NCBI GenBank assembly: GCA_022822785.1 | Contig: JAJEAL010000122.1 | Location: forward strand, 1 to 59,846 | Reading direction: 5' to 3' | From: Candidatus Poribacteria bacterium | GTDB lineage: Bacteria > Poribacteria > WGA-4E > PCPOR2b | Length of the DNA stretch: 59,846 nt | Shown here: positions 18,253 to 26,242 of the stretch, one piece after another | How positions within the stretch are numbered: position 1 is the first letter of the stretch | Layout: every line of letters starts with the position of its first letter | Position numbers and translations under genes: made by a program | The notes under the pieces: generated by a model | What the model saw: only the letters and a program-made list of their open reading frames with translations | What the model was told of the DNA's origin: nothing | The model's database searches: none

Positions 18253-19422
18253 ATGGCTAAAACTGTAGAAGCTCTCATTACGCCGGAAGTTCTCAAGTGG
18301 GGGCGCGAAAGACGCATCAGGCTGTCTATTGAGTATGCAGCGGAAAAATTAAATGTGAAACCTGCACGGCTAAGGGCGTGGGAGACTGGAACAGAGAAGC
18401 CCACCTTCGCGCAATTAAAAAAGATTGCGAAGCTATATAAAACCCACATCTCTGTTTTCTATTTGCCAGAGCCGCCTACTAATTTTACACTCGTTGCAGA
18501 TTATCGGAAATTACCAGAATCTCTCACGACTGATGAAGAACAAGCATATAAATTAAATGCCAATATCATCGAAGCCTACGAAAGGCGAGAGGCACTACTT
18601 GAATTTTACGAATTGTTGGAAGAACCTCCGTTTGAAGTGACATTGGAACTGAGTGAAGATGACACACCGGAGCATGCTGCCCAAGAAATAAGTAACTTTC
18701 TCCAGTTGGACAGAGAATTACTGCATCAAACCGATGACCAATATGCCGCGTTGAAATTTTGGAAACGAACCGTCGAAGCGAGAGGCATTCTTGTCTGCCA
18801 AACTTCTGCCAACTCGCATCTCTCCATTGACCTAGAAACTGTGCGTGGGTTTTGCATTGTCCAGAAACCGTTTCCAGTGATTATAATAAACCCCAAAGAC
18901 AGTCCTTACGGCCGCATTTTTACGATTATTCACGAGTTAGTTCACATTGCGCTTGGGAAAAGTATCGTTCAGCCCATGGGAGATAAAGAAGACAGCCCCC
19001 AGGATTGGAGTCAGACCGAAGTTTTTTGCAATGACGTAGCTGGTGCAGTTTTAGTCCCTGCAGATGAATTATCAGAGATAGTGAATCTGCACACGCTTGC
19101 AACCGATCTTCCTCAAATCTCGAAACACTTTCGTGCAAGCTCTGAAGTCATTATGAGGCGATTAGCAACACTCGCTTATATTTCTCGGGAAGATTACCAA
19201 GAGTACAGAAATAGTCTACTGGACAAATACCTAGATAGTTCGCCCACCGGCGGGTTTGTACCGTATCATAATAAGCTTCTTAACACTTCCGGGGAGCACT
19301 TCGCGCGAACCGCTTTTACGGCTTATCATGAGCAGAAAATTACACTCGCTGATCTATCCGCTGTCTTTTCTAGGTGCGACACAAAACACCTACCTAAAAT
19401 TGAGAGCGTTATCTTCGCATGA
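18253..19422 (+). CDS. XRE-type HTH regulator fused to an ImmA/IrrE metallopeptidase
   Basis: A 389-residue protein. Residues about 10-70 form a helix-turn-helix of the Xre/Cro type (RIRLSIEYAAEKLNVKPARL, then RAWETGTEKPTFAQLKKIAK). The central part contains H227-E-L-V-H231, the zinc-binding HExxH of the ImmA/IrrE family, which cleaves cognate repressors or antitoxins. Its stop overlaps the ATG of the PIN-like gene (ATGA), so both are coupled. Such pairs occur as toxin-antitoxin-like or stress modules on mobile elements. Length is normal for COG2856 proteins. Confidence 0.88.
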   Translation: MAKTVEALITPEVLKWGRERRIRLSIEYAAEKLNVKPARLRAWETGTEKPTFAQLKKIAKLYKTHISVFYLPEPPTNFTLVADYRKLPESLTTDEEQAYKLNANIIEAYERREALLEFYELLEEPPFEVTLELSEDDTPEHAAQEISNFLQLDRELLHQTDDQYAALKFWKRTVEARGILVCQTSANSHLSIDLETVRGFCIVQKPFPVIIINPKDSPYGRIFTIIHELVHIALGKSIVQPMGDKEDSPQDWSQTEVFCNDVAGAVLVPADELSEIVNLHTLATDLPQISKHFRASSEVIMRRLATLAYISREDYQEYRNSLLDKYLDSSPTGGFVPYHNKLLNTSGEHFARTAFTAYHEQKITLADLSAVFSRCDTKHLPKIESVIFA

Positions 19423-19931
19423 ATTCATTGTTTAATCAAAATCAGGTCGTTTATAGCCTTGATTCTAGCACACTGTTTGACGCGTTTAAGTGGTATCCAA
19501 TCGACAACTTCCCCGCTTTTTGGTACAAGATTGAGGAATTGATCGCAAGCGATAGACTAAAGATGGCAGAAGTTGCTTTTGATGAAGTCATGAAAGACGA
19601 AAGAGTACGAGAATGGTGTAATCAGCACCAATTAATACCTAGTTTGAAATGGGAAACTGATGCTGCCATACAGAACAAGGCTAGCGAGGTGTTATTAGAA
19701 TTTCCAAGACTAGTAGACGCTCGAACTGGAAAATCTGCCGCGGATCCGTGGGTTGTTGCTTTAGCAATGATGTCCGAAAATTGTATAGTGCTAACGGAAG
19801 AAGATCCGACAAATGCACCCCACAGACCCAAAATCCCTGAGGCTTATAATCATTTTGACGTTGAATACATTAAGTTAGTCGAGTTGATAAGAACAGAAAA
19901 CTGGGTTTTTAACGCCGAAGTGGGTAGGTGA
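19419..19931 (+). CDS. DUF4411-type PIN-like protein, probable toxin
   Basis: A 170-residue protein with the acidic pattern of PIN-fold nucleases: VVYSLDSSTLFDAFKWY at the start, DEV in the first third, KSAADPWVVALAM with an AADP acidic position, and VLTEEDP before the C-terminal region. I recognise this as the DUF4411 family, which is usually encoded with an ImmA/IrrE-HTH protein as here. PIN proteins cleave RNA and often act as toxins. Four bases overlap the gene before and only 3 bp separate it from the recombinase, so all three form one transcription unit. Confidence 0.82.
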   Translation: MNSLFNQNQVVYSLDSSTLFDAFKWYPIDNFPAFWYKIEELIASDRLKMAEVAFDEVMKDERVREWCNQHQLIPSLKWETDAAIQNKASEVLLEFPRLVDARTGKSAADPWVVALAMMSENCIVLTEEDPTNAPHRPKIPEAYNHFDVEYIKLVELIRTENWVFNAEVGR

Positions 19932-19934
19932 GAT

Positions 19935-21470
19935 ATGGAAAAACAAGGAAGTATCTACGCACGCTATTCGCCCGGCAGGGACCGTGACCAGACCTCAACG
20001 ATAGAGGCCCAGGTCGCCATGTGCCGTGAGAAAGCCAAGGCTGACGCGATAACCGTTGCCCCCGATCACATCTACGTCGACCGAGGCGTAAGTGGCGGCA
20101 CCGTCCAGCGTGACGGGTTTCAGGCGATGCTCGCCGCCATCAAAGCCGGCGACCTCCCAGGGATCCTATACGCCAAAGACGACAAGCGTCTGTTCCGGAA
20201 CGAGCGCGAGGCAGGCAGACTCATTGAATGGATATGGGAGCAAGATGTCGAAATCCGATACTGCCTCATGGACTTTGGCGATCCACGCGAGAACGATGAG
20301 CAGTGGTTCATGCAGCGTCAGTTCCACATTATCGCCGAACTGGAACGCCGGCGGAAACGCGCAGAGGTGTTCGAGCATCAACGGCAGAACGCACTCGCGG
20401 GCTACAGCAATGGCGGTATCCCGCCCTACGGCTACCGGCGCAAGGAGATTGTGACCGAGGAGAAGCAACAGAAGGTGATATGGGAGGTTGATCCGAAGGA
20501 GTTTGAAGCGGTCCGACTCGCGTTTGAGTGGCATTTGCAGGGGGTGGGTATCAAAGCCGTTGCGGATGCACTGACCGACAAGGGCTTTCGCTCCCGCCGC
20601 GGTGCCCCCATGAACAAACAAACTATCGGTGAATGGTTTCGGAATCCCTACCCCTTTGCTGGCTGCATCGTCTGGAACACACGCAACAAACAGCTGCGCC
20701 CCAAGCCACAGAAGGAGTGGGTCATCGTCGAGGATGCGTATCCCGGCATCATTTCGATGGAGGTTGCTGATCAGGTATTTCAGAAAGCCGAAGCCCGGCG
20801 GCTTGGACGCACACCGAAAAAGAAAGGGGTCTACCTGCTCTCTGGCATGATGCGGTGCAGTGAATGTGGCGCGAACTTCATTATCCACAGCAATCGCAAA
20901 CAGAATCAGGCGTTCTATGTATGCGGCACCCGCCAGCGTCAAAAAGACGGATGCACCAACAAGCTCATGCTCCACCAGCGCGAAGCAGAACGTCAGATCA
21001 TCGACTGGATTAAGCAGACCTTCCTTGACTCCGATTTTCTCAAGGACTATTTCGAGCAGGTTGTGGATACCTCGCGGGCCCTGTTGAAAGAGAGCCAATC
21101 GAATATCGCCGGGCTCACCGCGAATATCGCCTCCCTCGACCGTCAGATCGACCGGCTCACCGATGCCTTTGCCGAGGGTGCCATCCCCGCGGACATCGTA
21201 AAGCCAAAGATTGATCAGGCACTATCGGACAAGCGCGAAGTCGAAGCCGAGATCCGACGACAGGCACAGCCCCTTCCCAAACTCCCGGATATTGATACCT
21301 TCCAAGCGGAACTCCTCGACGCCCTCGCCTCACCAGAAATGCAAAAAGCCGCTATCAGTGGACTAATCGACGAAATCACAGTCCATCTGACGGCGGCTTT
21401 AGAGGTGCATTGCAGCTTTTCAAACTTGTTTTCTAACGATAGCGCTACGGGGAATCGAACCCCGGTTTGA
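19935..21470 (+). CDS. Large serine recombinase (resolvase/invertase family)
   Basis: A 511-residue site-specific recombinase. Residues 5-145 are the resolvase catalytic domain with the nucleophile Ser12 in IYARYSPGRD. Residues about 165-270 are the Recombinase domain, followed by a zinc ribbon (C308-x2-C311 and C330-x9-C340) and a coiled-coil region near 370-430. The gene stops inside the antisense strand of tRNA-Glu: its last 10 codons are read from the tRNA T-arm, giving the tail SATGNRTPV. This suggests that the gene end was joined to the tRNA by insertion or deletion. The cargo in front is the ImmA/PIN pair. Two truncated starts of the same gene lie upstream. Confidence 0.92.
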   Translation: MEKQGSIYARYSPGRDRDQTSTIEAQVAMCREKAKADAITVAPDHIYVDRGVSGGTVQRDGFQAMLAAIKAGDLPGILYAKDDKRLFRNEREAGRLIEWIWEQDVEIRYCLMDFGDPRENDEQWFMQRQFHIIAELERRRKRAEVFEHQRQNALAGYSNGGIPPYGYRRKEIVTEEKQQKVIWEVDPKEFEAVRLAFEWHLQGVGIKAVADALTDKGFRSRRGAPMNKQTIGEWFRNPYPFAGCIVWNTRNKQLRPKPQKEWVIVEDAYPGIISMEVADQVFQKAEARRLGRTPKKKGVYLLSGMMRCSECGANFIIHSNRKQNQAFYVCGTRQRQKDGCTNKLMLHQREAERQIIDWIKQTFLDSDFLKDYFEQVVDTSRALLKESQSNIAGLTANIASLDRQIDRLTDAFAEGAIPADIVKPKIDQALSDKREVEAEIRRQAQPLPKLPDIDTFQAELLDALASPEMQKAAISGLIDEITVHLTAALEVHCSFSNLFSNDSATGNRTPV

Positions 21471-21511
21471 TGGCTGAGAACCACCCGTCCTAACCCCTAG
21501 ACGATAGCGCC
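21440..21511 (-). tRNA. tRNA-Glu (anticodon CTC)
   Basis: A complete cloverleaf can be drawn: acceptor GGCGCTA with TAGCGCT (one G-T pair), D-arm GTCT/GGAC, anticodon stem GGTGG/CCATC with loop TTCTCAG (anticodon CTC), a 4-nt variable loop and T-arm CGGGG/CCCCG with loop TTCGATT. The discriminator is A. CCA is not encoded. The recombinase gene ends within it on the other strand. tRNA-Gln lies 6 bp upstream in the same orientation. Confidence 0.95.
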
Positions 21512-21517
21512 ATTAGG

Positions 21518-21591
21518 TGGCTGCCGGGGAAGGACTCGAACCCTCGTAACATGGGCCAGAACCATGTGTCCTACCATTAGACGACCCGGCA
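21518..21591 (-). tRNA. tRNA-Gln (anticodon CTG), CCA encoded
   Basis: The cloverleaf has acceptor TGCCGGG/CCCGGCA, D-arm GTCT/GGAC, anticodon stem CATGG/CCATG with loop TTCTGGC (anticodon CTG), a 4-nt variable loop, T-arm GAGGG/CCTTC with one G-T pair, discriminator G, then CCA. It precedes tRNA-Glu by 6 bp and shares its promoter. Confidence 0.95.
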
Positions 21592-21606
21592 AAATTAGAT
21601 AGCGAA

Positions 21607-21635
21607 ATTATAACAGGATATTATGTGTCTGTCAA
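21607..21635 (-). promoter_or_regulatory. Consensus sigma-70-type promoter of the tRNA pair
   Basis: On the minus strand TTGACA and TATAAT, both perfect, are separated by exactly 17 nt. The -10 ends 15 bp before tRNA-Gln. Decayed copies of the same promoter follow the duplicated tRNA fragments: in the copy at about 21782-21812 the -10 is still TATAAT but the -35 has become TCTACA. Confidence 0.9.
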
Positions 21636-21722
21636 GGATTTTGTGGGGACTTTTTTGTTTGACGGATAGGGCTAGCTATGCTATCATGCTTTTTCAGTCC
21701 CCTTTTCATCGGGGAAACAGTT

Positions 21723-21768
21723 GTAACATGGGCCAGAACCAGGCGTCCTACTATTAGACGGCCCGGCA
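21723..21768 (-). pseudogene. tRNA-Gln fragment, decayed copy
   Basis: The 5' two-thirds of tRNA-Gln is present with changes (acceptor, D-arm, anticodon arm with CTG still readable). The T-arm has lost about 9 nt and the 3' acceptor strand is damaged. Upstream of it a copy of the tRNA promoter region with an intact TATAAT is also preserved, so the duplicated unit included flanking DNA. Confidence 0.8.
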
Positions 21769-21837
21769 ACGCCAAGTGATAAAATTATAACAGCATATTA
21801 GTTGGTTGTAGAAGATTTTATCGGGAGGGAACGCAAC

Positions 21838-22665
21838 ATGGCTGACAAAAGAAAGGTTCTTGTCACAGGGGCATCAGGATATATCGCGGGAAGAATGTTA
21901 CCCACCTTTCGTGAACGGTATGAGCTTGTGTTACTCGATGTCAAGACGACCAATCGAGCGGGAGAGACAGTCGATGGGATTCAGATTGCGGACTTAACCG
22001 ACCCGGACCGAGACAAATACCGTGCTTATTTCAGGGGTATTGACGCTGTTGTTCATTGTGCTTTTAAGGGTGGCAGCTTTGAGAACGAATTGGCGAACGT
22101 TCAGATGGCGTATAATCTCTACCAGACCTGTTTGGAGGAAGAGGTGGGCCGAGCGGTTATCTGTAGTTCTAATCATGCGGCGGACTACTATGAAAATCTA
22201 ATTTGGAGTGATAAATGGGATGTGGTGACACCCGATATGCGTCCGTTATCTGACAACTTCTACGGCTGGGCGAAGGAGACCTACGAACATCTCGGCTTTG
22301 TGTTTGCGACCGGACACGTTGATGATAAGAAACTCGAAAACGTGCAGGTCCGGATCGGTGCGCCCCGTGAAACGATTCTTGATGCCGCGGATCCGAATGA
22401 CCTGAAATACATTCATCGTGAGCTGGGTGCCTATTTGAGTGCGAAGGATCAGACCCAACTCTTCGTCAAAAGTATTGAGACACCAAACATCGAAGATGAA
22501 AATGGGGTGCCGTTCCAGATCTTCTATGGAATCAGTGACAATTCGCACAGCTTCTGGAGTATCGTGAACGCTCGAAAAGTGATTGACTATCAACCCGAAG
22601 ATAATAGTGCACTCAGGTTTGCCAAACGGCTTGGTGACTTAATGAAGGCTGCAAGGGATGGTTGA
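21838..22665 (+). CDS. NAD(P)-dependent sugar epimerase/dehydrogenase, SDR family
   Basis: A 275-residue extended short-chain dehydrogenase. VLVTGASGYIAGRML at the N-terminus is the GxxGxxG nucleotide-binding loop, ADLTD and DAVVHCA follow, and FYGWAKETYE carries the catalytic Tyr-x3-Lys. Length and layout resemble uronate dehydrogenases and similar sugar oxidoreductases; the substrate is unknown. I start at ATG 21838 after GGGAGGGAACG, not at the upstream alternative. The gene is bracketed by tRNA-derived fragments (21723-21768 and 22778-22924). Confidence 0.85.
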   Translation: MADKRKVLVTGASGYIAGRMLPTFRERYELVLLDVKTTNRAGETVDGIQIADLTDPDRDKYRAYFRGIDAVVHCAFKGGSFENELANVQMAYNLYQTCLEEEVGRAVICSSNHAADYYENLIWSDKWDVVTPDMRPLSDNFYGWAKETYEHLGFVFATGHVDDKKLENVQVRIGAPRETILDAADPNDLKYIHRELGAYLSAKDQTQLFVKSIETPNIEDENGVPFQIFYGISDNSHSFWSIVNARKVIDYQPEDNSALRFAKRLGDLMKAARDG

Positions 22666-22777
22666 TAAAGACGATCACAATGCAGAAAGCCGGAGGGCAG
22701 GTTGATTCCGGAAATCATGGTTAAACTGAGGACGGCCTTGGAGTTTCAGCGTAGCTTTCGATTCTTTCTGAACCGAT

Positions 22778-22849
22778 TAGCGCTACGAGGAATTCAACCC
22801 CGGTTTGATGGCTGAGAACCACCCGTCCTAACCCCTAGACGATGACACC
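22778..22849 (-). pseudogene. Decayed tRNA-Glu copy
   Basis: This 72-bp segment aligns with tRNA-Glu at 21440-21511. The anticodon arm and D-arm are identical, but the acceptor 5' strand has changed so that it no longer pairs with the 3' strand, and the T-arm has two changes. The order Glu then Gln and the spacing match the intact pair, so the pair was duplicated as a unit. Confidence 0.85.
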
Positions 22850-22858
22850 ACTAGATGG

Positions 22859-22924
22859 CTGCCGGGGAGGAACTTCTCATAACATGGGTCAGCACCGTGT
22901 ATCCTACTATTAGGCGTTCCGGCT
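22859..22924 (-). pseudogene. Decayed tRNA-Gln copy
   Basis: The segment aligns with tRNA-Gln at 21521-21591 but has a shortened T-arm, a changed anticodon stem and loop, and a broken acceptor. Its upstream flank (TAGATG-CTGAAA...ATATCATTA) still resembles the flank of the intact gene, while the promoter has lost both hexamers. Confidence 0.8.
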
Positions 22925-22992
22925 TAGATGCTGAAACCGTAAAAAATATCATTAATTTATTCAGATTGATTCCAATCATCAGGAGGATAGGA

Positions 22993-23529
22993 ATGAGATT
23001 GACAGAGGGCACAATCCACCTTTTGTGCTTGGTACTTATTGTGATGGGGGTTGTGGCACCGCTGGATAGTGATGCGAATCCAATGTCTCCACAAGTGGTC
23101 ACACCAACACTCACTCGTGTTGAACCGGACAATGACACGATCACAGGTGGGGCAACTGTTCAGATAATCGGAGAAAACTTTCAGGATGGGGCAACCGTTA
23201 CAATTGGCGGGAATGCCGTGTCAAATGTGATTTTCGTTTCACCGACCGAGTTGATGGTCGAGGTGCCAGCGGGATCGGCGGGAAGTACCGATGTCGTTGT
23301 GACCAATCCTGACGGTAACTCGGATACGCTTGTGGACGGTTTCACATATACCCCGGAGTCTTCGCCCTACGATGTCACCCAAGATGGGGCGATCAACATC
23401 CTCGACCTTGTTCGCACAGCCAGCCAGTTGGGAGAAACTGGCGAAGGACTGTCGGGCGATGTCAATGAAGATGGCGTCGTGAACATCCTGGATCTGGTTG
23501 CTGTTGCCAACCAGTTTAGCCAGGGCTGA
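22993..23529 (+). CDS. Exported IPT/TIG-domain protein with a dockerin
   Basis: A 178-residue protein with a signal-peptide-like N-terminus (LLCLVLIVMGVVAPL). Residues about 38-118 are an IPT/TIG immunoglobulin-like domain (VEPDNDTITGG, VQIIGENF, GNAVSNVIF, VVTNPDGNSD). The C-terminus carries two type I dockerin-like calcium loops, DVTQDGAINILDLV and DVNEDGVVNILDLV. Dockerins bind cohesins on scaffold or surface proteins. I start at ATG 22993 with GGAGGATAGG before it; the upstream in-frame extension runs into the tRNA-Gln copy. Likely secreted or surface-attached. Confidence 0.85.
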   Translation: MRLTEGTIHLLCLVLIVMGVVAPLDSDANPMSPQVVTPTLTRVEPDNDTITGGATVQIIGENFQDGATVTIGGNAVSNVIFVSPTELMVEVPAGSAGSTDVVVTNPDGNSDTLVDGFTYTPESSPYDVTQDGAINILDLVRTASQLGETGEGLSGDVNEDGVVNILDLVAVANQFSQG

Positions 23530-23611
23530 ACGAGTGAACTTAACGGACGGGTCCATTGGTGCATTGAACTGATGTACTAGCGCCGTGGCACATTAACTGA
23601 AGGAAAGAGAA

Positions 23612-24121
23612 ATGTTAGACCCTACAAGGGAGATAAGGCAGCTGAAGGCGGGAATGTTCAAGGTCTGGACTGTTTGGATCGCGATGTTCTTGACGTTAGT
23701 GCTGGCGCTGATATTCACATTGCTACTTGGTAACAGGGTTGAGCAGATGCACCATCCACGAACTATTAGACAGATAACACAAATCCTATACGGGGTGTCA
23801 ATCGTTGGGCTAATCTTCGCTTATTTCATACGGAAGTATATGTTACACCGAGCTGCTTCCAAACCGCTTCCTGAGCAGACGGAAAATACACCGAGCTATA
23901 TTTCTCCATACATTGCCAGATATAAGCCTGCTGTGGTTGTTTCGCTTGCGATCGCAGAGAGCATTGCGGCTTTCGGATTAACAATTTTTTTTATGAATGG
24001 CAATATGAGCACATTTCTGATATTCCTGGCGATCGCACTCATTGGGCTCTTTCTGTATCGTCCCAGATTTGATGAGATAGAGCAATTAGCCATCTCTATT
24101 AAGCAGCATTCTGATCCGTAA
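23612..24121 (+). CDS. Predicted membrane protein, four hydrophobic segments
   Basis: A 169-residue protein. Hydrophobic segments lie near residues 17-42 (VWIAMFLTLVLALIFTLLLG), 58-78 (ILYGVSIVGLIFAYFI), 107-128 and 132-150, joined by charged loops. AAGGAAAG precedes the ATG. No signature of a known family is visible. It is convergent with the dehydratase gene at 24153. Confidence 0.7.
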   Translation: MLDPTREIRQLKAGMFKVWTVWIAMFLTLVLALIFTLLLGNRVEQMHHPRTIRQITQILYGVSIVGLIFAYFIRKYMLHRAASKPLPEQTENTPSYISPYIARYKPAVVVSLAIAESIAAFGLTIFFMNGNMSTFLIFLAIALIGLFLYRPRFDEIEQLAISIKQHSDP

Positions 24122-24152
24122 GAAAACAGAGTTGGAATACTTAGTTCGCACA

Positions 24153-25115
24153 CTACTCCTCACCGAGTACCCACCGGAGAGTTGCGATATCTACGTTCGC
24201 GCCGCTCATAATCATCACAACGTCTTGGTTTGAGAGGTCCCTCCTCAGTTTACGAGCGGCGGCAATCGGTGCCGCGGCAGCGCCTTCTATCAGATTGTGT
24301 GTATACCGCAACGCCATCCGAATCGCCTCTCGAATTTCCGCTTCACTCACCAATACAATCTGGCTAATCCCATCTTTGAGGATTGAAAACGGCAAATCGA
24401 ATGTTACACGGGTGGCTAGCCCGTCAGCGACTGTATCTGCTGAATCCGTCTCAATCTTTTCCCCCGCCTTCCATGAACGATAAACCGATGGCGCGTTTGC
24501 TGCTTGCACGCCGATGACCTTTACATCTGGGTTAATCGCTTTCGCCACGGTAATCGCTCCACACGCACCGCTCCCCGCTCCGATAGGCACAATGATCGTA
24601 TCCACTGCCGGCAGATCCTCAAAAACCTCAAGAGAGTAGGTCCCGACCCCGTGAACAAGTGGGGGCTCGTTGGCAGGATGAACATAACGGAACCCACGTT
24701 CGGTTTGCAGCTTTTCGCACAACTCACGTGATTCATCAAAATCAACGCCGTGCTCGATCAGTTCCGCGCCGAAGGCACGCATTGCGCTGTTCTTTTCTGG
24801 ATTATTGCGGTGTGGAACAACAATCGTAGCGTGAACGCCGAACTGCTTTGCCGCATACGCGATAGATCCACCATGATTCCCCCGCGTTGCCGTTATCACA
24901 CCGCGCTTCCGCTGATCTGCCGGCAGTTGGCTCATAAAATTCAAGCCACCCCGTACCTTAAAGCTCCCCGTCGGTTGATGGTTCTCGTGCTTGATGTAAG
25001 CCTGAAAGCCGAATATCTCTGATAGCTCTGGATAGCGAATTAACGGCGTCGGTTTCAGAAACTGATAGACGATACGGCGCGCAGCCAAAACGCCTTGGAA
25101 CGTAACAGGATTCAA
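24153..25115 (-). CDS. Threonine/serine dehydratase-like PLP enzyme
   Basis: A 320-residue fold-type II PLP enzyme. The PLP lysine is in HQPTGSFKVRGGLN, and VPIGAGSGACGA is the phosphate-binding loop. TRGNHGGSIAYAAK corresponds to the substrate loop of threonine dehydratase and serine racemase, with Gly in place of the usual Ser of SxGNHxQ-type loops. There is no C-terminal ACT regulatory domain, so this is the short catabolic type. The start codon is TTG after AAGGAGAAAACT. It is the last gene of the long minus-strand train and may or may not belong to the same pathway. Confidence 0.85.
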   Translation of the reverse strand: MNPVTFQGVLAARRIVYQFLKPTPLIRYPELSEIFGFQAYIKHENHQPTGSFKVRGGLNFMSQLPADQRKRGVITATRGNHGGSIAYAAKQFGVHATIVVPHRNNPEKNSAMRAFGAELIEHGVDFDESRELCEKLQTERGFRYVHPANEPPLVHGVGTYSLEVFEDLPAVDTIIVPIGAGSGACGAITVAKAINPDVKVIGVQAANAPSVYRSWKAGEKIETDSADTVADGLATRVTFDLPFSILKDGISQIVLVSEAEIREAIRMALRYTHNLIEGAAAAPIAAARKLRRDLSNQDVVMIMSGANVDIATLRWVLGEE

Positions 25116-25198
25116 AAGTTTTCTCCTTTGAAGTCAAGGGCGGCATCCAATTCTTTGATCGTAGTGCTAAGCGATGATTCTTTTTAGGAGTACGGACA

Positions 25199-26242
25199 TC
25201 ACGAGAGGTTTTGGAGATCGATTCGCGCCAAACTGCCAACGTTAAATTGGTGAAAACCGCCATGCACCCGCGCATCGGGACCAATGAGCGATCGCCTGAT
25301 TAGAATACCTTGTATCTCTGCATTCGGGTGAATAATGGCATCCTTGATAATTGCATTGATGACCCGGGTCCCGCTGCCAATCGAAACATAGGGACCGATA
25401 ATAGCGCTCTCAATAACTGTGCCCCCGCCAATAGAAACCGGCGGGATAATCACACTGTTGGGAAAGCGATAGATTTGTGATGCCCGTTGTTCCAGAATAG
25501 ACCGATTGGCGTCCAACAGTTGGTCAGGTGTGCCGCAATGCAGCGAATCAACGAACTCAACCTTCATCTGCTCACCATATTCTAACATCAACTGCAATCC
25601 ATCTGTCAACTGATATTCGTTGTGGGTACGGACGTCCTTTTCAATAATTTCGTCTAAACAGTGGAACAGAAGTTCGCTATTTTGGATGTAGTATACACCT
25701 TCAATAACAAGGTTTGTGGGTGGGGTTTCAGGCTTCTCAATAAGGCGCGTAATGAATTCGCCATCGGTCTCAACGATGCCAACCGCCTGCGGGTTCTCGA
25801 CCATTTTAACACCGATAACCGTGTAAGGATTCTGGAGGAGCTTTTGGTAGCCGCCCCGATAAGATCGGTTCCGTTCCGAGAATCCCGATGTGTCGGGAGA
25901 TTCAAAGCAACATTCAAAGATTTTATCACCTAGCAGAATAAGAAGCGGTTCTCCATTGTCGCGTTCCTTTGCTAGCGAGATAGCGTGTCCAAGTCCCTTC
26001 CGTTCATTTTGCCAGAGATACGTTGTCCGCAGATCGTAGCGCCTTTCGACATATGCGTGAATCTGTTCTCCCTTATCGCCAACGACAAAAATCAGCTCGG
26101 AAAGATTGGGAAGTTCTACAAGCGGTTCGAGGATATAATCGAGGACGGGGCGTCCTGCGACGTGCAGAAGGGGCTTAGGAAAAGCGTAAGTGTGAGGTCG
26201 GAGTCGTGTGCCACTGCCGGCGATAGGGATAATGACTTTCAT
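25199..26242 (-). CDS. Sugar-phosphate nucleotidyltransferase
   Basis: A 347-residue NTP_transferase enzyme. The N-terminal KVIIPIAGSGTRLRPHTYAF and PKPLLHVAGRPVLDY form the nucleotide-binding signature (GxGTRL...PKP), and LLILLGDKIFE carries the metal-binding Asp. The C-terminal third has left-handed beta-helix hexapeptides (IIGPYVSIGSGTRVINAIIK), as in RmlA/GlmU-like enzymes that sense product or are bifunctional. It activates a sugar 1-phosphate as NDP-sugar. The start at 26242 has AAGGAAG upstream. It overlaps the 3' end of the GHMP kinase gene by 68 bp. Confidence 0.88.
   Translation of the reverse strand: MKVIIPIAGSGTRLRPHTYAFPKPLLHVAGRPVLDYILEPLVELPNLSELIFVVGDKGEQIHAYVERRYDLRTTYLWQNERKGLGHAISLAKERDNGEPLLILLGDKIFECCFESPDTSGFSERNRSYRGGYQKLLQNPYTVIGVKMVENPQAVGIVETDGEFITRLIEKPETPPTNLVIEGVYYIQNSELLFHCLDEIIEKDVRTHNEYQLTDGLQLMLEYGEQMKVEFVDSLHCGTPDQLLDANRSILEQRASQIYRFPNSVIIPPVSIGGGTVIESAIIGPYVSIGSGTRVINAIIKDAIIHPNAEIQGILIRRSLIGPDARVHGGFHQFNVGSLARIDLQNLS

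Noticed and set aside
20166-21098. Long minus-strand frame of 310 codons opposite the serine recombinase
   Set aside because: It is entirely antisense to a well supported gene, its text has no known motif and no ribosome binding site was evident.
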